A stretch of 12,028 nucleotides of DNA from Hyphomicrobiales bacterium (GTDB lineage Bacteria; Pseudomonadota; Alphaproteobacteria; Rhizobiales; OSC116). Position numbers and translations under genes: made by a program. The stretch is from contig JABSRY010000033.1 of NCBI GenBank assembly GCA_013214985.1, positions 1-12,028 of the forward strand. The letters run 5' to 3'. The notes under the pieces are model-generated. The model searched no databases. It saw nothing but the letters and a program-made list of their open reading frames with translations, and was not told the origin of the DNA. Below are positions 5,873 to 12,028 of the stretch, in pieces (position 1 is the stretch's first letter; each line of letters starts with the position of its first letter).

Positions 5873-8800
5873 GCGATTTTTCAAACCATTCACATCAAAA
5901 TGATTATGATAACTTACAACAAGGTCTGAATGAAAATACAATTTTACCAAGTAGTTTGAGCAAGTTTATCTTTAATCGCTTTTTCGAAATTTTTGGTATT
6001 ATCACCCTTATCTTTGTAGTTTATGCCTCAATTTCTATTGTTTCTTGGTCACCGTCCGACCCCAGTTTTAATAATGCAACATCCGATATCCCACAAAATA
6101 GCATGGGCTTAACGGGTGCTTATTTATCTGATTTTTTGATTCAAACATTTGGTATAGCAATTGCATTTATGTTCATCCCAATCATTATATTTGGTTGGAA
6201 TTTAGTGCGCCATCAAATTATCAAACGGCCAATTTTGCGTACAATTGCATGGGTTGTTGCGGGTTGCTTCTTAGCAGGCGCATTGGCCGCATTGCCTATT
6301 TTTGGCGATTGGCCGTTAGCAGCAGGGTTTGGCGGCATTAGCGGCAAAGTTACCATTTCAATCGTTGCCGATTTATTTGGTTCTTCTTCGCATATCGCGG
6401 CGCGTAGTGCAGCGGCTATTCTTTTGGGTGTTTTGGGCTTGGCTTTAGGTTTATATGCTTGCGGGCTAAGGTTTAAAGAAATGCTAGCAACGCTAACGTT
6501 TTTAAATGAAAGTAGTATAGATTCGGGTGCAAATTTTGCAAAAAAAGCTAAAAACAGCACTGCAACATTGGGTCTAAAATCTTTAAGCATTGCAAATTAT
6601 CTTAAAAATTTAAAAAACCGAAACCAAGATCCGTTTGATCCTGCTAAAAAACCGTGGAAGATACCCAATGATCAAACCACTTTAGAATATCAAAATTTAA
6701 CAAAAAAAAATATAGCCCAAAATATAGAATTAAATGAGAATAAAATGAAAAATGCCCCAGAATTTCTATCCAACAATTCAATTAAACCAGATACACGTAA
6801 TAAAAACTATAATCCATTAAAGGCAAAAACAGGTATGTTCATTAATAAAATTATGTCTGGCATAGGCCGAAAAACCGCCGAAAACCAACCCTATGACGAA
6901 AGCCATAATGGGCAGCATATAGATCCAACTTTTAACCCACATGCGTTCGAGCCTATTGCACGCGAAACAGCAAATGCGCAAGCTCCGCATATTCCTAATT
7001 TAAATCAAGAATTGCAAAGCCATTATCAAGTAGAGCAGCAAAACCATAATGCCGAGCCATTGGCGCATAACCTGCAAGCTCAACCCAACAATCAACCAAG
7101 CTTTAACCCAACTCCTATTGTGCATAACGAAGTGATGGGCAGTGCCGAAATGGGCGATTTTTATGATGGTCCTAATTCATACGAAGATTATTGGTCAGAT
7201 GCCGCAATAGTTGCAGAACAGGCAATTATCGCTGATCCGCACCCATTTGCACCCGAACCACAAATGCATCAATCTCAACCGCATAGGGCAGATCATTATC
7301 AGGCAGAACCATATATGCCCGATCCTTATCTCGCTGAACCCTACGCAGCAGAACCAATGCCACGATTTGATGCGCCAGTATATGACGATGCGCCCATATA
7401 TGCCGAGCCTGCACCGCAATATAATGAACCATTTGCCCATCCCGCCGCGCAATTAAATGCCAGACAGGTCGTTCAAAATGTTGAAGTGCCGCATAACCAT
7501 TATATGCCACAAGCACCTGTTGCGCCCTTAGCACCAACCGCGCCCCTTCAAGGAGCGCCTATTCCTGCGCCAGTTGAAACCGTAATTGCGCCTGTTGAAC
7601 AAGCAACAACGCCAACGATGCAACAACCCAAAGCGGCAAATTGCAATGCAACTAACCCAACACAGAACAGCCCTGCCCCGTTTGACCTTAGTGCACCAAA
7701 AGTAGATGTGCGTAAAGGCCGTGTCGTGCATAATAGCCCCGTTATGTTTAAGGGTAAAAACTACGAACTGCCTTCTATCGACCTGTTAGCGATGCCAGAA
7801 GAAAATGCGGAGGACTCTGGCATTTCAGAAAAAGTATTGGCCGCCAATGCCCGTATTTTAGAAAATGTATTGGCCGAGTTTAGAATTTCTGGCGAAATTA
7901 TGAATGTGCGCCCAGGTCCCGTTGTAACGCTTTATGAGCTAGAACCAGCACCAGGCGTTAAATCAGCTCGGGTGATTGGTTTAGCAGATGATATTGCCCG
8001 CTCAATGAGTGCCATTTCTGCGCGTATTGCAGTTATTCCTGGCCGCAATGTAATTGGTATCGAATTGCCAAACGAGAGACGCGATATCGTTTATTTAAAC
8101 GAGATCATCGCTGCACCCGATTTTCATAACGAAAAATATAAACTACCAATGGCATTGGGCAAGTCCATCGATGGCACGCCCGTTATCGCCGATTTAGCGC
8201 GCATGCCGCATTTGTTAATTGCGGGCACAACTGGCAGTGGCAAATCTGTTGGCATCAACTCGATGATTTTGTCTATATTATATAAATATTCGCCCGATAA
8301 ATGTAAATTAATCATGGTTGACCCAAAAATGCTAGAATTGTCAATTTATGATGGCATTCCGCATTTGCTAACACCCGTGGTTACCGACCCTAAAAAGGCC
8401 GTAGTTGCTCTTAAATGGTCAGTACGTGAGATGGAAAGCCGCTACAAAAAAATGTCTAAAATGGGCGTGCGAAATATTGAGGGCTATAACCAACGCATTA
8501 AAGCTGCCGAAGATAAAGGCGAGCCGTTAATGCGTACCGTGCAAACTGGTTTTGATCATGAAACTGGTAAGCCTGTTTATGAACATGAAGCGCTCGATTA
8601 TAAAGAAATGCCATTTATCGTTATCGTTATTGACGAAATGGCCGATCTGATGATGGTGGCTGGCAAAGAAATTGAAACAGCAATTCAACGCCTTGCTCAA
8701 ATGGCGCGTGCTGCGGGCATTCATATCATTACGGCAACGCAACGTCCTTCGGTCGATGTGATTACAGGTTCAATTAAAGCCAACTTCCCAACGCGTATTT

Positions 8801-9291
8801 CTTTCCAAGTTACTAGTAAAATAGACAGTCGCACCATTTTAAACGAAATGGGCGCAGAGCAATTACTCGGCCAGGGCGACATGTTGCATATGGCGGGCGG
8901 CGGGCGTATTGCTCGGGTTCATGGCGCATTTGTGTCGGATGAAGAAGTCGAAAGCATTGTAAACCATCTTAAACGCCAAGGTGTCCCCGAATATATTGAC
9001 GATGTAACGGTAGATGTTGAAGCCGAAGCAGAAGCCGCTGCCGAAGCGGCTGGCAACGACCCAATAGCCACAACCGATGCAAATGGTGGTGAGTTAGATT
9101 TATACGATCAAGCAGTGGCCATTGTTGCGCGCGATAAAAAAGCCTCAACCTCTTATATCCAGCGCAAATTATCGATCGGTTATAACCGCGCCGCAACCAT
9201 TATTGAACGGATGGAAGAAGAAGGGGTTATCGGCCCTGCAAATCATGCAGGCAAACGCGATATTCTGGTAGGTGATGTTTCAGACTTTTAA
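5869..9291 (+). CDS. ftsK: DNA translocase FtsK
   Basis: FtsK is anchored at the division septum and pumps chromosomal DNA toward dif so that XerCD can resolve dimers and daughter chromosomes separate. The protein has 1140 residues. Four membrane helices lie at about 38-60, 84-110, 121-143 and 178-200. Residues about 201-610 form a long low-complexity linker rich in Asn, Gln, His, Pro and Ala. The motor is at about 630-1045, with Walker A GTTGSGKS at 786-793, Walker B VIVIDEMAD near 918-926, and ATQRPSVDVITG and GAEQLLGQGDML downstream. An acidic Ala/Glu stretch (about 1049-1062) leads to the winged-helix gamma domain (about 1075-1137: ELDLYDQAVAIVARDKKAST onward), which reads the polar KOPS sequences. 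GGAGGG at 5857-5862 serves ATG 5869, which overlaps the aminotransferase stop. It is longer than the 800-900 residues I expect of alphaproteobacterial FtsK, and the excess is in the linker. Confidence 0.97.
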   Translation: MSDFSNHSHQNDYDNLQQGLNENTILPSSLSKFIFNRFFEIFGIITLIFVVYASISIVSWSPSDPSFNNATSDIPQNSMGLTGAYLSDFLIQTFGIAIAFMFIPIIIFGWNLVRHQIIKRPILRTIAWVVAGCFLAGALAALPIFGDWPLAAGFGGISGKVTISIVADLFGSSSHIAARSAAAILLGVLGLALGLYACGLRFKEMLATLTFLNESSIDSGANFAKKAKNSTATLGLKSLSIANYLKNLKNRNQDPFDPAKKPWKIPNDQTTLEYQNLTKKNIAQNIELNENKMKNAPEFLSNNSIKPDTRNKNYNPLKAKTGMFINKIMSGIGRKTAENQPYDESHNGQHIDPTFNPHAFEPIARETANAQAPHIPNLNQELQSHYQVEQQNHNAEPLAHNLQAQPNNQPSFNPTPIVHNEVMGSAEMGDFYDGPNSYEDYWSDAAIVAEQAIIADPHPFAPEPQMHQSQPHRADHYQAEPYMPDPYLAEPYAAEPMPRFDAPVYDDAPIYAEPAPQYNEPFAHPAAQLNARQVVQNVEVPHNHYMPQAPVAPLAPTAPLQGAPIPAPVETVIAPVEQATTPTMQQPKAANCNATNPTQNSPAPFDLSAPKVDVRKGRVVHNSPVMFKGKNYELPSIDLLAMPEENAEDSGISEKVLAANARILENVLAEFRISGEIMNVRPGPVVTLYELEPAPGVKSARVIGLADDIARSMSAISARIAVIPGRNVIGIELPNERRDIVYLNEIIAAPDFHNEKYKLPMALGKSIDGTPVIADLARMPHLLIAGTTGSGKSVGINSMILSILYKYSPDKCKLIMVDPKMLELSIYDGIPHLLTPVVTDPKKAVVALKWSVREMESRYKKMSKMGVRNIEGYNQRIKAAEDKGEPLMRTVQTGFDHETGKPVYEHEALDYKEMPFIVIVIDEMADLMMVAGKEIETAIQRLAQMARAAGIHIITATQRPSVDVITGSIKANFPTRISFQVTSKIDSRTILNEMGAEQLLGQGDMLHMAGGGRIARVHGAFVSDEEVESIVNHLKRQGVPEYIDDVTVDVEAEAEAAAEAAGNDPIATTDANGGELDLYDQAVAIVARDKKASTSYIQRKLSIGYNRAATIIERMEEEGVIGPANHAGKRDILVGDVSDF
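7294..7434 (+). repeat. AEPY-type degenerate repeats in the FtsK linker
   Basis: Residues about 476-522 of FtsK repeat a short Pro/Tyr/Glu pattern: QAEPYMPDP, YLAEPYAAEP, DAPVYDDAP, YAEPAPQYNEP. The units are imperfect and differ at DNA level, so this looks like old, selected protein-level repetition rather than a fresh tandem duplication. The flanking linker is also low-complexity, rich in His, Gln, Asn and Pro, and later in PVAPLAPTAPL-like sequence. Several long open frames on the other strand here are by-products of this composition. Confidence 0.6.
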
Positions 9292-9295
9292 AATC

Positions 9296-9318
9296 AAGGC
9301 AGCTTCGGCTGCCTTTTT
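9296..9318 (+). terminator. Rho-independent terminator after ftsK
   Basis: AAGGCAGC (9296-9303), the tetraloop TTCG, and GCTGCCTT (9308-9315) form a perfect 8-bp stem that runs into T9314-9318. It begins four bases after the ftsK stop. The stable UUCG-type loop and T-run make this a strong intrinsic terminator, closing the aminotransferase-ftsK unit and separating it from lolA. Confidence 0.92.
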
Positions 9319-9389
9319 AGTGACTCAAAAAAATAGGCCCCAATCTTCATTACTCACTTTATTTCGACACAATATTTGTTTAAGTTCAA

Positions 9390-9395
9390 TATAAT
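9390..9395 (+). promoter_or_regulatory. Candidate -10 element for lolA
   Basis: A perfect TATAAT at 9390-9395 lies about 32 bases before the lolA ATG, downstream of the ftsK terminator, where a promoter is needed. The nearest -35-like sequence, TTCGAC (9363-9368), is 21 bases away, which is too far for a standard promoter. Only the -10 hexamer is supported. Confidence 0.3.
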
Positions 9396-9427
9396 CAGCT
9401 GATTCGATATTTTCATAAGGTTATTTA

Positions 9428-10036
9428 ATGTTGAATAAAATTTTTATTACTATTTTTATTGCAGTTATAAGTTTAACAAATGTAGCAAATGCCAGAGGCA
9501 TGTCTCTACAACCCGACCAAATCGTTACCATCAATAGCCTTAGTGGCTATTTAAAACGTGCTAAAACCATGCAGGGCGATTTTGTGCAAGTGGCGCCCAA
9601 TGGCCACCGCAGCGATGGTAAATTTTATATTCGCCGCCCAGGTTTAATGCGGTTTGAATATGCCCCCCCCACCAAATTATTGTTCATGGCCGATGGCCTT
9701 TGGGTTGGGGTTATTGATCTTAAAATTAAAAACAAAGCCGACCGCTTCCCTTTATCAGAAACCCCACTATCTTTTATTTTATCGGATGATCCCGATATTC
9801 TTAAAAAAACCGATGTGTTGGATTTTTATTTTGAACCTGGTAATATCACCATCACCATGGCAGATAAAGCTGGCAAAATGAAGGGCAGTTTGACCATGGT
9901 ATTTGGCGGCGATAATTACGACTTAACCAGTTGGACAATTACCGATGAGCATGGCCGTCAAACCAGCATTTACATTTCAAACTTGCGTATTAATGAACAT
10001 ATTTCGGGCAAACAATTCTCCTTGCATAAATATTAA
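9428..10036 (+). CDS. lolA: Outer-membrane lipoprotein carrier LolA family protein
   Basis: LolA is the periplasmic chaperone that accepts lipoproteins from the LolCDE exporter and carries them to the outer membrane. The 202-residue product starts with a clear signal peptide (MLNKIFITIFIAVISLTNVA, predicted cleavage after NA at residue 22). It continues with family-type sequence: LSGYLKRAKTMQGDFVQVAP, DGKFYIRRPGLMRFEYAPP, LWVGVIDLK, PLSFIL, and TSWTITDEHGRQTSIYISNL. AAGG at 9417-9420 lies seven bases before ATG 9428. Placement directly after ftsK and upstream of xth matches relatives. It is transcribed separately from ftsK, because a terminator intervenes. An 8-base C tract (9663-9670) lies inside the gene. 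Some relatives of this alphaproteobacterial branch are annotated only as LolA-related, so the exact role is slightly less sure than the fold. Confidence 0.9.
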   Translation: MLNKIFITIFIAVISLTNVANARGMSLQPDQIVTINSLSGYLKRAKTMQGDFVQVAPNGHRSDGKFYIRRPGLMRFEYAPPTKLLFMADGLWVGVIDLKIKNKADRFPLSETPLSFILSDDPDILKKTDVLDFYFEPGNITITMADKAGKMKGSLTMVFGGDNYDLTSWTITDEHGRQTSIYISNLRINEHISGKQFSLHKY

Positions 10037-10115
10037 TACAGATTATCAATAGAAATGTTGCTGTTTTGGCCTAAAAAGAGTAATTAGGTCTAAGCAATGA
10101 TGAGAGCTATATTAG

Positions 10116-10739
10116 ATGCAAGATTATTCAGAATATATGTCCGATGAAGACCAAGCAGCACAACAAGCTGAATATGCTGCCATGCTCGACGAATTACCAA
10201 TTATGAATGAAGTTAGCAAAGCGATTGCGGAGCTTAAGCGGGTCGATTGGTTTCATCATGTCGGCGATAAAATAGACGCCGAAACACGAGAAACAGCGCA
10301 TGATTATATGAACTTTTTAGGTTTTAATTATGCCAATTTGCATATTTTAACCGATTGGGATGAAGTCTTCCCCGTTATGGAAACCAATAATTATCAAACA
10401 GGCGCGTGGGAAGCAGAAGAAGCCATGCGGGCTGCCCTTACTTTTCATGCAGCCGAGCAATTAGCCCCCGAAGCGATGAATTTTCTATTTTCATTTTTAG
10501 CCGCCGCGATGAACGAACATATTGAAGACCATATTACCGAGATATTTGCCATTTGGGAGCTAGAAGATAGCCAGCTCAAAACTCTAATGATGGGCAGTGC
10601 TATGCAGGCAAGCCATACTTATATTTTGGCAAAAACATTTGGCGACGACCCATATCACCCATTCATTTTGCGTATAAAGCTATATGCTTCTGGCCATTGG
10701 CCACTGGGGTTTTCAGGCGATAGCCTAGCAATATTTTAA
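10116..10739 (+). CDS. Uncharacterised acidic helical protein
   Basis: I do not recognise this 207-residue protein. It has no signal peptide or membrane segment and is acidic, especially in the N-terminal 30 residues (YSEYMSDEDQAAQQAEYAAM). It appears mostly helical (for example EEAMRAALTFHAAEQLAPEA and FLAAAMNEHIEDHITEIFAI) and ends in an aromatic, conserved-looking tail, ASGHWPLGFSGDSLAIF. It starts at ATG 10116, with GAGAG at 10102-10106 nine bases upstream; a second in-frame ATG at 10137 (MSDED) is also possible. It lies 79 bases after lolA and 19 bases before xth on the same strand, so it probably shares their transcript. Its codon use resembles its neighbours and it has no stop or shift, so it is a real gene of unknown function. 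Several His, Asp and Glu residues could bind metal, but no known motif is evident. Confidence 0.85.
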   Translation: MQDYSEYMSDEDQAAQQAEYAAMLDELPIMNEVSKAIAELKRVDWFHHVGDKIDAETRETAHDYMNFLGFNYANLHILTDWDEVFPVMETNNYQTGAWEAEEAMRAALTFHAAEQLAPEAMNFLFSFLAAAMNEHIEDHITEIFAIWELEDSQLKTLMMGSAMQASHTYILAKTFGDDPYHPFILRIKLYASGHWPLGFSGDSLAIF

Positions 10740-10758
10740 AACTGTTTAAGGATTTTAT

Positions 10759-11568
10759 ATGAAACTTCGTATTGCAACTTGGAATATTAACAGCGTCCGT
10801 AAGCGTATTGAAAGCGTTGAAAAATTCATAAAGGAATATGATATCGATATTCTTTGCTTACAAGAAATCAAAGTGCATGATGATAGTTTTCCAATGAAAG
10901 ACATTAAAGCCATGGGCTTTGAGCATGTCGCCATTAATGGTCAAAAAGCCTATCATGGTGTTGCCACTTTTTCAAAAATACCCTTCAGCAAAGTCGATAA
11001 AATTGAGTTTTGCAAGAAAGGCGACGCCCGCCATATTGCCACAAGTTTTATGACACCCTCAAATGGCGAAGTCACTATTCATAACTTCTATGTGCCCGCT
11101 GGCGGCGATGTTGCCGATGTCGAAGAAAATGAAAAATTTAAACATAAAATGGATTTCTTAACCGAAATGACCGACATGTTTAAAGCACAAGATAATGACA
11201 CTTCTCAAATTCTAGTCGGCGATCTAAACATTGCCCCGCATGAAAATGATGTTTGGTCGCATAAGCAATTGCTAAAAGTGGTTAGCCATACGCCTATCGA
11301 GGTCGAAAAGCTTAAGCAAGTGCAAGATAGCCTAAATTGGCAAGACATGGTACGCGAACATGTACCAACCAGTGAGCGTCTATATTCATGGTGGAGCTAC
11401 CGTTCAAAAGATTGGAAACAATCCAACAAAGGCCGTCGTTTAGACCATATTTGGGTGTCCCAACCCTTGAGCGACAAACATACAAATATGGAAATAATAT
11501 TAGAGCCTCGCAGTTGGGAATCCCCATCCGACCACGCACCCATTGTTGCAGATTTTGACTTTAGCTAA
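10759..11568 (+). CDS. xth: Exodeoxyribonuclease III / AP endonuclease
   Basis: This Mg-dependent enzyme cleaves the backbone at abasic sites and trims 3' ends in base-excision repair. All catalytic blocks of the exonuclease III family are present in its 269 residues: TWNINSVRKR (Asn9, Asn11), LQEIK (Glu36, metal ligand), NFYVPAGG (Tyr111), VGDLNIAPHENDVW (Asp155, Asn157), RRLDHIWVS (Asp229) and the C-terminal SDHAPI (Asp258, His259). YSWWSYR near 209-215 is the usual substrate-facing loop. AAGGA (10748-10752) lies six bases before ATG 10759. It follows the unknown protein by 19 bases and ends 21 bases from the convergent recR stop, with no obvious terminator between them. Alphaproteobacteria often carry two xth paralogues; which one this is cannot be told here. 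Confidence 0.96.
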   Translation: MKLRIATWNINSVRKRIESVEKFIKEYDIDILCLQEIKVHDDSFPMKDIKAMGFEHVAINGQKAYHGVATFSKIPFSKVDKIEFCKKGDARHIATSFMTPSNGEVTIHNFYVPAGGDVADVEENEKFKHKMDFLTEMTDMFKAQDNDTSQILVGDLNIAPHENDVWSHKQLLKVVSHTPIEVEKLKQVQDSLNWQDMVREHVPTSERLYSWWSYRSKDWKQSNKGRRLDHIWVSQPLSDKHTNMEIILEPRSWESPSDHAPIVADFDFS

Positions 11569-11589
11569 ACACATAACTTGGCGCAAAGT

Positions 11590-12027
11590 TTAAAACGGTT
11601 TTCTAGCTTTAACGGCGGCACTTAACGTGCCCTCGTCTAGATAATCTAACTCGCCGCCAACAGGCACGCCATGGGCAAGAATAGTCACTTCAACATTACA
11701 GCCATCTAGCGCATCGGTTAGATAATGCGATGTGGTTTGCCCGTCTATCGTTGCGTTTAGCGCCAATAATATTTCGCTACATTCATCTTTAGCAGCGCGC
11801 TCAACTAGCTTTTTAATATTAAGCTGATCGGGGCCAATGCCATCCAATGCCGATAATATGCCGCCCAATACTAAATAAGTGCTTTTAACCGCGTTTGCGC
11901 GCTCAAGCGCCCATAAATCCGCAACGCCTTCTACCACGCAAATAATGCTTTGATCGCGTTTAGGGTTGGCGCAAATAGCACATGGGTCAGTTACATCCAA
12001 ATTGCCGCAATTTGTGCAGGTTTCTAC
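11590..12027 (-). CDS. recR: Recombination mediator RecR, C-terminal part (cut by window edge)
   Basis: RecR, with RecO and RecF, loads RecA on gapped DNA. The minus-strand frame is open to the right edge and gives 145 residues, so roughly the first 50-60 (the helix-hairpin-helix part) lie outside. Visible in order: a four-cysteine zinc finger, CTNCGN then CAIC (spacing Cys-x2-Cys-x8-Cys-x2-Cys); the Toprim domain with VVEGVADLWALER and LGGILSALDGIGP; and the typical tail LAHGVPVGGELDYLDEGTLS ending in KARKPF. A TTG at 12000 could look like a start, but it falls inside the zinc finger, so the gene clearly begins beyond the window. The stop is TAA at 11592-11590, convergent with xth. The usual dnaX and ybaB neighbours would lie to the right, unseen. 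Confidence 0.95.
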   Translation of the reverse strand, partial: VETCTNCGNLDVTDPCAICANPKRDQSIICVVEGVADLWALERANAVKSTYLVLGGILSALDGIGPDQLNIKKLVERAAKDECSEILLALNATIDGQTTSHYLTDALDGCNVEVTILAHGVPVGGELDYLDEGTLSAAVKARKPF

Positions 12028-12028
12028 T

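Noticed and set aside
7195..7731. Several overlapping minus-strand ORFs opposite the FtsK linker
   Set aside because: They lie wholly inside ftsK, have low-complexity His/Arg/Trp-rich translations and no ribosome sites; they follow from the biased composition of the linker.
10068..10090. GGCCTAA/TTAGGTC dyad as a terminator after lolA
   Set aside because: The seven-pair stem includes a G-U pair, no T-run follows, and the downstream genes need a transcript, so it is probably chance.
11998..12000. TTG at 12000 (minus strand) as the start of a complete short gene
   Set aside because: The frame stays open to the window edge and the residues before it (CTNCGN) supply the first two cysteines of the RecR zinc finger, so the gene is simply cut off.

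Overview
The window is an AT-rich stretch of housekeeping chromosome from an alphaproteobacterium, most probably of the order Hyphomicrobiales (Rhizobiales). The evidence is gene content and order: rpoN-hpf-ptsN, then amtB-aminotransferase-ftsK-lolA-xth, are two blocks I know from that order. The FtsK motor, the RecR C-terminus and the AmtB subtype also read as alphaproteobacterial. I could run no search, so the assignment rests on recognising motifs and synteny. I see no mobile element, CRISPR array, tRNA or rRNA.

Layout: positions 1-105 hold the last 34 codons of an unidentified plus-strand gene. Then come rpoN (sigma-54, 151-1716), a 305-base spacer with a possible sigma-70 promoter and two small hairpins, hpf (2022-2591), a 69-base spacer with a perfect 10-bp hairpin and a possible 8-codon leader ORF, and ptsN (2661-3125). 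A textbook sigma-54 promoter (TGGCAC-N5-TTGC, 3216-3230) lies just ahead of amtB (3267-4499). amtB is interrupted by one in-frame TAA at 3510-3512. A PLP aminotransferase (4637-5872) overlaps ftsK (5869-9291) by four bases. ftsK ends at a clear intrinsic terminator (9296-9318). lolA (9428-10036), an unrecognised 207-residue protein (10116-10739) and xth (10759-11568) follow. The C-terminal part of recR lies convergently on the minus strand (11590 to the window edge).

How the genes fit together: rpoN, hpf and ptsN form the sigma-54 / nitrogen-PTS regulatory set. Directly beside them is a gene with a consensus sigma-54 promoter, the ammonium channel amtB, so the sigma factor and a likely target sit next to each other. 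The expected PII gene (glnK) is not ahead of amtB, and amtB itself is broken by a nonsense codon while the rest of its reading frame is intact. This suggests a recent loss of regulated ammonium uptake, or a sequencing error. The other genes serve chromosome segregation and division (ftsK), lipoprotein sorting to the outer membrane (lolA), and DNA repair (xth, recR).

I found no convincing new multi-gene system. The points most worth a second look are the sigma-54 promoter joined to a nonsense-interrupted amtB, the hairpin and mini-ORF ahead of ptsN, the very long low-complexity linker of FtsK, and the unassigned protein between lolA and xth.
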